Positions 1 to 7,654 of a stretch of 35,752 nt of DNA are shown here, in pieces. Positions within the stretch are counted from its first letter, which is position 1. Every line of letters begins with the position of its first letter. Made by a program: the position numbers and the translations under genes. Source of the stretch: CAZEGC01 sp964511635 (GTDB lineage Bacteria; Patescibacteriota; Saccharimonadia; Saccharimonadales; Saccharimonadaceae); NCBI GenBank assembly GCA_964511635.1, contig CAZEGC010000006.1, forward strand, positions 1 through 35,752. Direction: 5' to 3'. The notes beneath the pieces are model-generated. The model had not been told where the DNA came from and did no database searches. It saw only the letters and a program-made list of their open reading frames with translations.

Positions 1-2
1 GC

Positions 3-1307
3 GATAATTATGAGAAATTTGTGAAATCATATAGTGCAGGGAGGATATTTTCCTTTACATTTCCCATCCCGGTTGATTCGCGACAGCAAGGCTTTATAAA
101 CCCCAAAAGATCAGAAAGGCAGATTTACGAGTATATTGATGCTGCTGAAAAGAGGCTTTTAGTAGATGCGGCGGATTATAAATTTGTAGTAATTGCGGAT
201 ATTAAACAATTTTACCCATCCATATATACCCACGCCATCTCCTGGGCTATTCATACAAAAAAGCGCATAAGAAGCAGTAAGAATGAGAGCAACTTTGAGC
301 TTATAGGTAACCGTATCGACAAGCTTCTGCAGTATTCAAATGATCGCAAAACTAATGGCGTGGCTATCGGTCCTGCAGTCTCTGACATTGTCTCGGAATG
401 GCTACTCAATATTATCGATATTGGTATTAGCCAGAGTCTTCCGGGAAGATCTTTCGGGATTAGGTTTAAAGATGACTATAGGGTTGTATGCGACACAGAG
501 GAAGAAGCTATGCAGATAATCAAGATTATCCAAAAAGAACTCAGTGAGTTTGATCTAAGTCTAAGTGATGAGAAAACAACTATAGAGACAATGCCGGATG
601 GTCTCTATCGGCCCTGGATGTTAGAGTATGATCATTTTTCAGAAACCATTCTGAGTAGCATAGCTAAGGATGAGCTGATACCTTTCCGCAGGTATCAGCT
701 ACTACAGCGCAAGGTTTTCGATATGAATAAGGAATACTCCGCAAAAGGCGTGAGTGAAAAGTTTCTGGGTAGGCTAGTTAGTGACAGTTATAGCTTCTTG
801 GTCGAGGCTAGAACACCAATTCAAAAAAAGATGATAGTAGCGAATATGATCAGGTTGATTGGCCAAAAGCCAAAAGTGATTGGTCAAGCTCTAGGTATAC
901 TCGAATCAATACTTGACGACGATACGAGGCCGATTATTAAAGAAAAGCTAAGTCAGTTATGGCTGAAAAACATTGATAACGAATTTATGCTTTGCTGGCT
1001 GTTCTACTTCATGAAAAAGAATAGCCTAAAAATAGGAAAAATCGATAATACCATGCCTCTACTTCTGTCTTTGGATAAGAACCGTCAAGTTTTCTACCCA
1101 GAAGCATCGAAAGACATAAAACTAGTCACGGCAATTGAAGATATTAAGGTTAGCATTAACGAGCACGTTGCTTTATTTAAAGAGGGAACGACGAAAGCAG
1201 GTGGAGTTGACGGTCAATCTGTAGGGAATAGTAGCCGTATTCTTAGTCTGGTCAAGACGGCTATACAGAGACTTGGAAGGTTACTCCTTGGACGGCTCAA
1301 CCGATAG
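3..1307 (+). CDS. Abi/DRT-type reverse transcriptase, 5'-truncated by window edge
   Basis: RNA-directed DNA polymerase of the abortive-infection/defence (UG/Abi) group. Counting from the GTG at 21, the polymerase core is visible: domain A 'ADIKQFYPSIYTH' (catalytic Asp60), the 'NGVAIGPAVSD' block (112-122), and the catalytic box FKDD (149-152) standing in for the usual YxDD. A thumb-like region follows. Residues about 230-428 look helical, as in the C-terminal extensions of Abi-type reverse transcriptases. The frame is open to the left edge with no stop, and the N-terminal fingers are mostly missing, so the true start probably lies outside the window and the GTG at 21 is probably internal. 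No retron msr/msd or group II intron maturase domain is seen. Context (DUF2441-like gene, TA pair, GmrSD) supports antiphage defence; the exact DRT class is not assigned. Confidence 0.85.
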   Translation, partial: DNYEKFVKSYSAGRIFSFTFPIPVDSRQQGFINPKRSERQIYEYIDAAEKRLLVDAADYKFVVIADIKQFYPSIYTHAISWAIHTKKRIRSSKNESNFELIGNRIDKLLQYSNDRKTNGVAIGPAVSDIVSEWLLNIIDIGISQSLPGRSFGIRFKDDYRVVCDTEEEAMQIIKIIQKELSEFDLSLSDEKTTIETMPDGLYRPWMLEYDHFSETILSSIAKDELIPFRRYQLLQRKVFDMNKEYSAKGVSEKFLGRLVSDSYSFLVEARTPIQKKMIVANMIRLIGQKPKVIGQALGILESILDDDTRPIIKEKLSQLWLKNIDNEFMLCWLFYFMKKNSLKIGKIDNTMPLLLSLDKNRQVFYPEASKDIKLVTAIEDIKVSINEHVALFKEGTTKAGGVDGQSVGNSSRILSLVKTAIQRLGRLLLGRLNR

Positions 1308-1363
1308 TAAGATGTAGTGCGCTGAAGGCTTAATCATGTAGTATTAAAAATCATGGACCGTGC

Positions 1364-1430
1364 CCGTTCAAACGGACAAGGACAAAAAAGCCAGACAGGG
1401 ATACAAAACTGTAAGGACGCAGCCTGCTGG
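1364..1430 (+). other. structured intergenic segment, possible non-coding RNA
   Basis: Two inverted repeats lie in the 136-bp gap between the reverse transcriptase and the next gene. CCGT/ACGG (1364-1367 with 1372-1375) encloses a TCAA loop. A longer stem pairs CCAG-a-CAGG (1391-1399) with CCTGCTGG (1423-1430): eight pairs with one bulged A. Some defence reverse transcriptases use an adjacent ncRNA as template, so this placement is worth noting. There is no T-run after the stem, so it is not a clear terminator. It could also be the leader of the downstream gene. Confidence 0.3.
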
Positions 1431-1449
1431 TGGCTAAAGAAAGGTGGGC

Positions 1450-1896
1450 GTGGATTATTTTCATCTCTCAGGCAATTTGTTGAAACCGGGCGAAACCATC
1501 GAGCCTGGGAATTGGGGTAATCTTGTACTGACTACACCTAGTCATAGGTGGCTAGAAATGGAGCTAATTTTTGAACATGCTCGCCAGCAAATAGCACCAG
1601 ACCTACCGAGTCGTCTGACTAGCAATTTTGTATTCGACAACTTCGACAGTGCAAAAAGATTTAAAGATCTTCAGCGTCAAAATGACTGTATATATAAAGT
1701 GACACCAGTCGACGAGGGGGTAGGACCATATAGAACCTCTATGATGCTAGTACATCCATCGATTGGCGATTTTGCTGGTGCTGTTATACCTTTTGGGAAC
1801 GCGGCCGCGTATTGGCAGATGACCGGTAACGAGGCGCACGAAATCGAGGAGCTATTATTTAACTGTCCACTTAGGGTGATGAGCCAGCTGGAGTAG
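1450..1896 (+). CDS. DUF2441-like protein
   Basis: Small soluble protein of about 148 residues. It resembles the DUF2441 family in length and in the order of its blocks: an N-terminal 'YFHLSGN', then 'IEPGNWG', a conserved Glu followed by 'PDLPSRL', an 'AKRFKDLQ' segment and a 'YKV' strand. The biochemical function of the family is unknown to me. The GTG at 1450 is preferred because AAGG (1441-1444) lies five bases upstream; a GTG at 1444 would overlap that site. It lies 142 bases after the reverse transcriptase on the same strand, and a structured segment separates them. It ends only 10 bases from the convergent membrane gene, with no obvious terminator. Family assignment is from memory of motifs and is moderate. 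Confidence 0.6.
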   Translation: MDYFHLSGNLLKPGETIEPGNWGNLVLTTPSHRWLEMELIFEHARQQIAPDLPSRLTSNFVFDNFDSAKRFKDLQRQNDCIYKVTPVDEGVGPYRTSMMLVHPSIGDFAGAVIPFGNAAAYWQMTGNEAHEIEELLFNCPLRVMSQLE

Positions 1897-1906
1897 AAGG
1901 ACCACA

Positions 1907-3253
1907 TTACGCGAAATAAGCTTCTGGTATAGTGGTCTGTGCTGGGCTATCATCATGCTGCCACTCAAATGAGGTGGATCCTTCTCGTTTCAGGTGCCAA
2001 CCGTTGAGTGTACTGGATGGGAATGAGCTCGGCTGAACTGGCCCATCATATATCCACATATCGTCTATAGTGGATGATCCGCCAACACCGAAATAGTACC
2101 CACTAGGCATTTGTCGCCACGCGTACCAGGCCTTTTTATCTTTTTGGACTTTTATAGTGATGCCGTGGTTATCTGGCAATTTTGAATACCCTATTTGTAT
2201 AGGTAGGTCTGGATTATAGCCCTTAGTATTTTTAAACTGAGCCATTTGATTATAAAATAGGATCTCTAAGTCATACTTAGACTCATAAAATTCTCTACGA
2301 TCTAGCTGCAGGCCGTTTTCATCAACCCCTTCAGCGCATTTCATTCGATATAGACGTTTATTCCGGTTTTTGTTTTTTCGCCTTTGCTTGCGATATGCTC
2401 GCTTGAGAGTCGAAGTGACGCTAAGTGCCTCACGAAAGCTGGACGCTTCATTTAGCTTTTGGAGCCATATACCGCCTAGGCTATTTAATGGCCCAAGCTG
2501 AATGCTCATTCCAATAAGGCAGGCCAGCTTAGCAGACATGCTCATCTTCTTACCGTTATTAAAGTTTTTAGACACCATAAAGATCATTTCATACCGCATG
2601 ATCAGCGCAAAAATATAAACGGCGGGGAGTAGCAGTAGTGGAAGTAGAATCGACAAAGTCAGTGCATCAGTTGTACCGACCACATCTTTTATTTGCCAGG
2701 ATGAAATGATTATGACTGCTGTTCTTACGATTAGCCATAAGCCTATTACTACAAGAGCCCCATCGAACAGCTTCTTGGCAGGGTTATATTCGGCACTGCG
2801 CCCAGCAAAGATAGAAAAAATAGTTAACACGCCAATGATAAGCTGAACTACAAGCTCACCCGCTAGGCTTAGAGGGGCTAGCGCTACATAAAATGCTATG
2901 AGGGCTGAAGCACCAATTGTGTTTCGAAGGGTCTTTTTAAGCAATTGATCACCACCCTTTTCTCGAAACGCATTAGCAAACATCGGTAGTCCCACAAAAA
3001 GTACAATTATTAACGCGTCAGTTGCTGGGTATTCATGCCAGATATCAATCTTGTATGTGATAAAAACAGCTAGTGCAGCGTAAGTAAAGTAGGTGATTAT
3101 CGGAACAATTATCTTCCATGTCGCCATAGCCCTTAATACTTCTTTTAAGGCTGGCCATGCCGCTCGGCGCGTTTGTGGCCATAATATCAATAACATAACA
3201 ATGACTAATACCCATATGAGTGTAGCGACCTGTCGATTATCAAGTTCAAACAT
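1907..3253 (-). CDS. polytopic membrane protein with basic linker and soluble C-terminal domain
   Basis: Unrecognised 448-residue protein. About seven hydrophobic segments are visible, near residues 8-26, 48-69, 79-96, 113-152 (probably two), 162-187 and 197-222. A strongly basic stretch around 290-312 (Lys/Arg-rich) should be cytoplasmic, and it leads into a soluble domain of about 135 residues rich in Tyr, Trp and Gly. No catalytic motif is recognised. It is the last gene of a tight minus-strand operon; only three bases separate it from the upstream small membrane gene. Its position between defence-type genes makes a membrane effector conceivable, but nothing in the sequence proves that. 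Confidence 0.7.
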   Translation of the reverse strand: MFELDNRQVATLIWVLVIVMLLILWPQTRRAAWPALKEVLRAMATWKIIVPIITYFTYAALAVFITYKIDIWHEYPATDALIIVLFVGLPMFANAFREKGGDQLLKKTLRNTIGASALIAFYVALAPLSLAGELVVQLIIGVLTIFSIFAGRSAEYNPAKKLFDGALVVIGLWLIVRTAVIIISSWQIKDVVGTTDALTLSILLPLLLLPAVYIFALIMRYEMIFMVSKNFNNGKKMSMSAKLACLIGMSIQLGPLNSLGGIWLQKLNEASSFREALSVTSTLKRAYRKQRRKNKNRNKRLYRMKCAEGVDENGLQLDRREFYESKYDLEILFYNQMAQFKNTKGYNPDLPIQIGYSKLPDNHGITIKVQKDKKAWYAWRQMPSGYYFGVGGSSTIDDMWIYDGPVQPSSFPSSTLNGWHLKREGSTSFEWQHDDSPAQTTIPEAYFA

Positions 3254-3256
3254 TTG

Positions 3257-3544
3257 CTATGGTCTCCGGACTTTTTGAAATACACTCAAGACCCACTCTC
3301 CTAGGTGGAGCATGTGCGACAAGCCGCTAACTATCATTCCTCTGTTTCTCCATAGCACTATTGCATAGATGAGTGACATGAATACATTTATCAAGCTGAA
3401 ATCATAGAAAGGCACAAACACTAACTTGATGGCCTCAGAAGATACCATGCCACGAAGGTCTGAGATAAATGAAAAAATGAACGGCACTAGGTCCACGAAG
3501 CCTTTGAGTAGTTCGATGGAGAGTTCATTAATAGCCTCTTCCAT
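3257..3544 (-). CDS. small membrane protein
   Basis: Unrecognised 95-residue protein with two or three hydrophobic segments (about 15-30, 40-63 and a weaker one near 70-88) and a basic C-terminus (KVRRP). It sits between the 73-residue Cys/His protein and the 448-residue membrane protein with three-base gaps on both sides, so the three are almost certainly co-transcribed and probably work together. No family recognised. Confidence 0.6.
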   Translation of the reverse strand: MEEAINELSIELLKGFVDLVPFIFSFISDLRGMVSSEAIKLVFVPFYDFSLINVFMSLIYAIVLWRNRGMIVSGLSHMLHLGEWVLSVFQKVRRP

Positions 3545-3547
3545 AAA

Positions 3548-3769
3548 CTAGCTCGTGTGGCTTTCTGGCGAGCAATAAGCGCAGCCGTTAATTTGATGAG
3601 CGTTATCGGGGAAGCGTCGCTTAGCTTCGGCTACCGCTGGTATCGAGTTTGCATACCAGCCGAGAGGTATTTGGTTTTCGGGTTGAGCTCCCCAGCTGCA
3701 GCTTTGTTGGTGAACTTCGTAGTCTCCACTAGGCTGTTGGTTTTTGTTTAGATAGTAATAGTTTGCCAT
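3548..3769 (-). CDS. small conserved Cys/His protein
   Basis: A 73-residue soluble protein resembling a widespread uncharacterised bacterial family. That family starts 'YYxNxNxQxxGDxEVH', continues with a Cys, and ends in a 'GCxYCxxExHTS' tail. Here the candidate metal ligands are His20, Cys24, Cys63, Cys66 and His71, so a small zinc-binding fold is plausible. It is the first gene of the minus-strand operon with the two membrane genes. A TATAAT box on the minus strand (3788-3793) lies about 18 bases upstream of the ATG. Function unknown; the family resemblance is from motif memory. Confidence 0.65.
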   Translation of the reverse strand: MANYYYLNKNQQPSGDYEVHQQSCSWGAQPENQIPLGWYANSIPAVAEAKRRFPDNAHQINGCAYCSPESHTS

Positions 3770-3787
3770 AATAGTAAAAACCCTTTC

Positions 3788-3793
3788 ATTATA
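3788..3793 (-). promoter_or_regulatory. -10 box of the minus-strand membrane operon
   Basis: Reads TATAAT on the minus strand, 18 bases before the ATG at 3769. No convincing -35 was found. It lies back to back with the plus-strand promoter at 3798-3827. Confidence 0.4.
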
Positions 3794-3797
3794 GCGG

Positions 3798-3827
3798 TTG
3801 GTATTATCGGTCGGTTTACGCTATACT
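3798..3827 (+). promoter_or_regulatory. sigma70-like promoter for candidate small RNA
   Basis: TTGGTA (3798-3803), an 18-base spacer and TATACT (3822-3827). The predicted start near 3833-3834 coincides with the first base of a stem-loop, and no coding sequence follows for 210 bases. Confidence 0.45.
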
Positions 3828-3832
3828 GAAAG

Positions 3833-3882
3833 GTGCATGGGCTCTAACTTATGCACGATTATCCGCGAAAGCGGATTTTTTC
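3833..3882 (+). ncRNA. candidate small RNA with its own terminator
   Basis: Directly after the promoter come a stem GTGCAT/ATGCAC (3833-3838 with 3851-3856, 12-base loop) and then ATCCGC-GAAA-GCGGAT (3861-3876), a GNRA-capped hairpin followed by a run of six T (3876-3881). This is a good intrinsic terminator and would give an RNA of about 50 nucleotides. Two more stem-loops follow downstream: AGGAC/GTCCT with an inner CCC/GGG (3893-3917), and CACC/GGTG (3920-3931). With read-through the element would be about 100 nucleotides. No known riboswitch or RNA family was recognised. Confidence 0.4.
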
Positions 3883-3982
3883 GTATATTGTCAGGACGAT
3901 TACCCTCCTGGGGTCCTCACACCTCCCGGTGCAATTTCTTACGGCCTACTATATCATATAGTATAATTATGTAGCAATAGTA

Positions 3983-4011
3983 TTGACTAAATATGTAGAA
4001 TTAGCTACTAT
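3983..4011 (+). promoter_or_regulatory. promoter with inverted-repeat operator of the toxin-antitoxin operon
   Basis: TTGACT (3983-3988), a 17-base spacer and TACTAT (4006-4011): a near-consensus promoter. An inverted repeat GTAG-6-CTAC (3995-3998 and 4005-4008) lies in the spacer and reaches the -10, suited to autorepression by the HTH domain of the first gene product. Predicted transcription start is near 4018. Confidence 0.6.
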
Positions 4012-4045
4012 ATTACTACAGCAACCATAGTCGGTGGGCAAGATT

Positions 4046-4831
4046 ATGAATTTTACTACAAAGATACGAAAACTACGAAAACAGGCAGGCGTGAGTCAAG
4101 AAGCTGTCGCAGAAGCGATAGGTATTGCTCGTGCTACCTATGCATCACTTGAGGCAGGTCGACGCGATCCTGATCTAGGTGAGCTTAAGAATTTAGCAGA
4201 GTATCATGAAGTATCGATTGGTGAGCTGATTAGCGATAAGTCAATCAAGGTTGTAGAAGAGCCTACGGTTGAATATCAACGAGAGTCTGAGTTTAGCGAA
4301 GTACTGCCGCGAGACATCGATCCGCAGATAAGCCCTGATAAGTTGCGCGAGGTATTGCTATACATACTAAATAAAGTCGGTGCTAAGCCGAATGTCGGTG
4401 AGACGGTGCTATATAAGCTGCTGTACTTCATCGATATGGATTATTACGAGAGACACGGACAATCTATCACTGGTCTCACATACATACACAATACATACGG
4501 TCCGAGCCCTGTTAGCGACTTTCGTGCTGTCGTAAACGATATGATAAAGTATGACGAGCTTGATATAGTTGAGACAAAATTTTTCAACAATAAGCAGAAG
4601 AAGTATCTACCACAGACGACGCCAAAGCTCGATAAATTGTCTGCTAGTGAGATCAAGCACATCGACAAAGAACTAGTGCGACTTGGTGATAAAAAAGCTA
4701 GTGAATTGACCGAACTAGCCCACAAAGATACACCATGGATCGTCGCTAAACAGGGCAAGCCAATCGACTACCGCGATGTATTTTACCGCACTCCAGCAAC
4801 AGCCGTAACCGAGCCGGACGATGAACTTTGA
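4046..4831 (+). CDS. antitoxin: HTH_XRE plus Panacea (DUF4065) domain
   Basis: A 261-residue antitoxin-type regulator. Residues about 4-62 form an XRE-family helix-turn-helix ('SQEAVAEAIGIARATYASLEAG'-like, with the typical LKNLAEYHEVSIGEL end). Residues about 98-225 match the Panacea/DUF4065 (SocA-like) domain, with 'LYKLLYFIDMDYYERHG' and 'TYIHNTYGPSP'. Panacea domains act as versatile antitoxins in PanAT pairs. The ATG at 4046 is chosen over the GTG at 4034 because a GGTGG stretch (4033-4037) lies eight bases upstream and the GTG has no ribosome binding site. The downstream toxin-like gene overlaps by 11 bases. Autoregulation through the operator in the promoter is expected. Confidence 0.88.
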   Translation: MNFTTKIRKLRKQAGVSQEAVAEAIGIARATYASLEAGRRDPDLGELKNLAEYHEVSIGELISDKSIKVVEEPTVEYQRESEFSEVLPRDIDPQISPDKLREVLLYILNKVGAKPNVGETVLYKLLYFIDMDYYERHGQSITGLTYIHNTYGPSPVSDFRAVVNDMIKYDELDIVETKFFNNKQKKYLPQTTPKLDKLSASEIKHIDKELVRLGDKKASELTELAHKDTPWIVAKQGKPIDYRDVFYRTPATAVTEPDDEL

Positions 4832-5204
4832 TGAAACTCCAGAGTTTATAAAAGACGTAAAGGCTCTCAATAAAAGAGTTCCTACGCTAGAGAGTGATCT
4901 AGCCAGGGCTAAAGTTCGTGTCGAATCACTATACGTTCTAGGTGACGACATGACCGAGGCTGAATTGGTTGAATTTCGCGCTCAGTTTTTTAGCGGTAAA
5001 GTTGCGACAATATTACCAGGGTCAACTCTAGAAATAGAGGTAGTAAAGGTACGCCTAGACAGTGATACTGATCAGTATCGTAATAAGCTTCGATTAGTCT
5101 TTACCGCTCTCAAAATGGGAAACCAGATCCTTCTAGTTGAGGTTTTTTCCAAGAATGACAAAAATCGTGAGGACATTTCAAGAATTAAGAAGTATATGAA
5201 GTGA
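4821..5204 (+). CDS. RelE/ParE-fold-like toxin partner
   Basis: A 127-residue basic protein overlapping the antitoxin gene by 11 bases, the usual arrangement for a toxin translated by coupling. The C-terminal part has the strand pattern 'YRNKLRLVFTALK' - 'NQILLVEVFSKNDK' - 'EDISRIKKYMK', which resembles RelE/HigB-type ribonuclease toxins ending in a short helix. The first 70 residues are helical and longer than in classic RelE. No catalytic residues can be assigned with confidence. Calling it a toxin rests on context plus this weak fold resemblance. Confidence 0.6.
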   Translation: MNFDETPEFIKDVKALNKRVPTLESDLARAKVRVESLYVLGDDMTEAELVEFRAQFFSGKVATILPGSTLEIEVVKVRLDSDTDQYRNKLRLVFTALKMGNQILLVEVFSKNDKNREDISRIKKYMK

Positions 5205-5264
5205 CTAGTGTCGGGTCTGGTGTGTCCAAGTCTGCTTATCAGCGAATAGCTGTTTATTAAGGGG

Positions 5265-5273
5265 TGGTATACT
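5265..5273 (+). promoter_or_regulatory. extended -10 promoter, leaderless start
   Basis: TGGTATACT: TG plus TATACT at 5268-5273. The ATG of the GmrSD-type gene begins at 5280, so transcription should start at or very near the start codon; no Shine-Dalgarno sequence is possible. Confidence 0.5.
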
Positions 5274-5279
5274 GATGTC

Positions 5280-7415
5280 ATGAAGTTTGCAGAAAAAACA
5301 GTTGAAGATTTCTTATACACACCAAATAAATCCTTTACTATCCCAGAGTTCCAGCGGCCATATTCGTGGCGAACCGAGAACGTACGAGAGTTTTTAGCTG
5401 ACCTAGAAGAAACTATAGCTGAGGATAAGAGCCATTATTTCGGCACAGTCGTCTTCGTGCTGGACAATATCGACTCGAGCTCGATCATCGACGGTCAGCA
5501 GCGCGTAACGACATCGCTACTCATGGTGATGTCTATCTACCATTTGCTAAAGAGCGACTCTGAACTGAGTAAAGATCCAGTCATCACGGCTGATACGGTT
5601 CGCGAGAACTACCTGATCAATCGCAACAATAGTAGCCGAGTCAAATTGAGAACCGTAACTACCGACGACACAATACTGCAAAAGATTTTTGACTCGGACG
5701 GTGACGTGTCAAAAATTACTCCGAGTGAAAAGCAAAGTAATCTATATCAAGCATACTCCGAGTTTCGAAACTACTTCACCGGGAAAGACAACTTGGATCG
5801 ATATATAACCGGCCTAGGCAGATTTGAAATCGTAACCATCGCGCTTGATACTAGGGATGATAATCCACAGCGCGTGTTTGAGAGTATCAACTCTACTGGC
5901 AAACCTTTGACAGATGGTGATAAGATCCGTAACTTTGCTCTGATGCTCAATAGCGACGAGAAGCAGCGCTATGTCTATGACAAGTATTGGAAGCATATTG
6001 AGCGGTCACTGACTGCAGTTAACCAAGACTACATCACCGATTTCTTTCGTAGCTACATCATCTCGAAGAAGCAAGCTACTGTGAAGATGGATGCTGTCTA
6101 TCCAGAGTTTAAGCAGTTGTTTGCGTTAAACGTAGGTGACGATCAGAGCACTGAGCGCTTGGATGCATTTTACGGTGATATCATCAGGTCGCTGCAGCAC
6201 TACCTGATACTAAAGCTAGGTGAAGATGTTGACGGTAGGTTTAGATTCATAAAGGACGTGGCGTTTAAGATGCGATACATCCAGACAGATCTGTATATAC
6301 CATTTGCAATGAGTGTTCTGCAGCACTATGAAGACGAGCATCTATCACAAAACGAGGTGGGTGCGGTGTTTGATATGATAGAGTCATATTTTTCGCGGAG
6401 AATTGTTTGTGCCATAAACACCACTAGTGTTGATCGCTTCATGGCCGCTCTTCATAAGGACGTGCTGTCACATTTAAAGCACGACTTGTCACTGGGCTAT
6501 GTTAACGTATTGTCCTACATATTCCTAAGTCGAGCTGGCCAAACTCGCATGCCGTCTGATGCTGAAGTCGAGACTGCCGTTCGTAGCAATCCGACCTACA
6601 CTCAGCGTAAATCTCACGTTAACTATATCTTAGCGACAGTGGATGACCTATCGAAAGAGTCTGACACCCTAAGGCAGATGGCTAATGGCAACCTAAAGCT
6701 ATCGATAGAGCATATCATGCCGCAAACTCTGACCACTGAGTGGCGTGACGAGCTAGGAATCAAGGAGAGAGGACTAGAGTATGTGCAGGCGCTACATCAA
6801 AACTATTTGCATACCTTGGCAAATCTCACTCTGACTGGCTATAACCCAACGTACTCAAACCGCCCTTTCAGAGATAAAATGACCATCAAGGATGGCTTTG
6901 CTGACAGCCCGCTGAAGATCAACAAGTGGGTCGCACAGAGAGAGTCGTGGAATGAGTCGGTGCTTCGTGAGCGACAGGACTGGTGGATAGAAAATCTAAA
7001 CAAAGCTTGGCCCTTGCCGACCACGACTTACGCACCAGTTGAACCGGACATGACCGTGTTCCTGTTAGCCGAAGATGACCTCAAGGGCAGGGGTGTTCGA
7101 TCGGTCGAGGTGTTTGGTGACATGACGCAGGTTTCAACGTGGGCTGAGTTGCTTGATACTGTTGCAGAGGCACTTTATGACAAGTACCCTAGTTTCTTTG
7201 ACAAAGTTATGGCTGACGATTTCCTGTCGAGATTCATAAGTACAGATGAGACCAGCTTCTATAACAGTACAGAAATATACGACACCGGATATTATATAGA
7301 CACCGGCACCAACACAAATAGAAAGCTGCGTATATTGCGAGCATTTGCTGATCTGTTCAATATATCTCGCGAAGAGCTGACTGCTGAGCTTACTCCGACG
7401 GGAGATGAGGAGTAG
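5280..7415 (+). CDS. GmrSD-like type IV restriction protein (DUF262-DUF1524 fusion)
   Basis: A 711-residue single-chain homologue of the GmrS/GmrD restriction system, which acts on modified phage DNA. The N-terminal DUF262 (ParB/sulfiredoxin-like nucleotide-binding) domain has 'IPEFQRPYSW' (21-30) and the signature 'DGQQR' (71-75). The DUF1524 HNH-type nuclease domain has 'IEHIMPQ' (His478) and a following 'NLTLTGYN...SN' block (from Asn515). Residues about 585-711 form an extra C-terminal domain of unknown role. Unlike classic GmrSD, both parts are fused, as in BrxU-type enzymes. The gene has its own promoter and appears leaderless. It is the last recognised member of the defence island before the scaffold gap. 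Confidence 0.88.
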   Translation: MKFAEKTVEDFLYTPNKSFTIPEFQRPYSWRTENVREFLADLEETIAEDKSHYFGTVVFVLDNIDSSSIIDGQQRVTTSLLMVMSIYHLLKSDSELSKDPVITADTVRENYLINRNNSSRVKLRTVTTDDTILQKIFDSDGDVSKITPSEKQSNLYQAYSEFRNYFTGKDNLDRYITGLGRFEIVTIALDTRDDNPQRVFESINSTGKPLTDGDKIRNFALMLNSDEKQRYVYDKYWKHIERSLTAVNQDYITDFFRSYIISKKQATVKMDAVYPEFKQLFALNVGDDQSTERLDAFYGDIIRSLQHYLILKLGEDVDGRFRFIKDVAFKMRYIQTDLYIPFAMSVLQHYEDEHLSQNEVGAVFDMIESYFSRRIVCAINTTSVDRFMAALHKDVLSHLKHDLSLGYVNVLSYIFLSRAGQTRMPSDAEVETAVRSNPTYTQRKSHVNYILATVDDLSKESDTLRQMANGNLKLSIEHIMPQTLTTEWRDELGIKERGLEYVQALHQNYLHTLANLTLTGYNPTYSNRPFRDKMTIKDGFADSPLKINKWVAQRESWNESVLRERQDWWIENLNKAWPLPTTTYAPVEPDMTVFLLAEDDLKGRGVRSVEVFGDMTQVSTWAELLDTVAEALYDKYPSFFDKVMADDFLSRFISTDETSFYNSTEIYDTGYYIDTGTNTNRKLRILRAFADLFNISREELTAELTPTGDEE

Positions 7416-7420
7416 ACTTA

Positions 7421-7475
7421 GGCTCCGTACTTAGCATTGTGCAGATTTCAAGGTTTATCCTTGGATTTCCAATGA
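7421..7475. repeat. 55-bp direct repeat, left copy at gap
   Basis: Identical to 7576-7630. It ends exactly at the first N. It contains a small CAAGG/CCTTG inverted repeat (7449-7463). Confidence 0.95.
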
Positions 7476-7575
7476 NNNNNNNNNNNNNNNNNNNNNNNNN
7501 NNNNNNNNNNNNNNNNNNNNNNNNNNNNNNNNNNNNNNNNNNNNNNNNNNNNNNNNNNNNNNNNNNNNNNNNNNN
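7476..7575. other. assembly gap of exactly 100 N
   Basis: Exactly 100 ambiguous bases between the convergent GmrSD and methyltransferase genes. Identical 55-bp ends on both sides point to two contigs that overlap by one assembler k-mer and were joined with a fixed-length spacer. No gene is necessarily missing. Any apparent reading frame through the Ns is meaningless. Confidence 0.95.
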
Positions 7576-7630
7576 GGCTCCGTACTTAGCATTGTGCAGA
7601 TTTCAAGGTTTATCCTTGGATTTCCAATGA
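7576..7630. repeat. 55-bp direct repeat, right copy at gap
   Basis: Identical to 7421-7475 and begins exactly after the last N. After it only 24 bases remain before the stop codon of the minus-strand methyltransferase gene. Confidence 0.95.
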
Positions 7631-7654
7631 TCGAAAGCTCATCTAAATTTCTAC

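Noticed and set aside
1..1307. Group II intron or retron reverse transcriptase
   Set aside because: No maturase/endonuclease domain, no domain V-like intron RNA and no msr/msd-type inverted repeats were seen; the motifs fit Abi/DRT enzymes better.
7439..7630. Reading frame running through the Ns
   Set aside because: It exists only because N codons cannot show stops; both ends are the duplicated 55-bp contig end.
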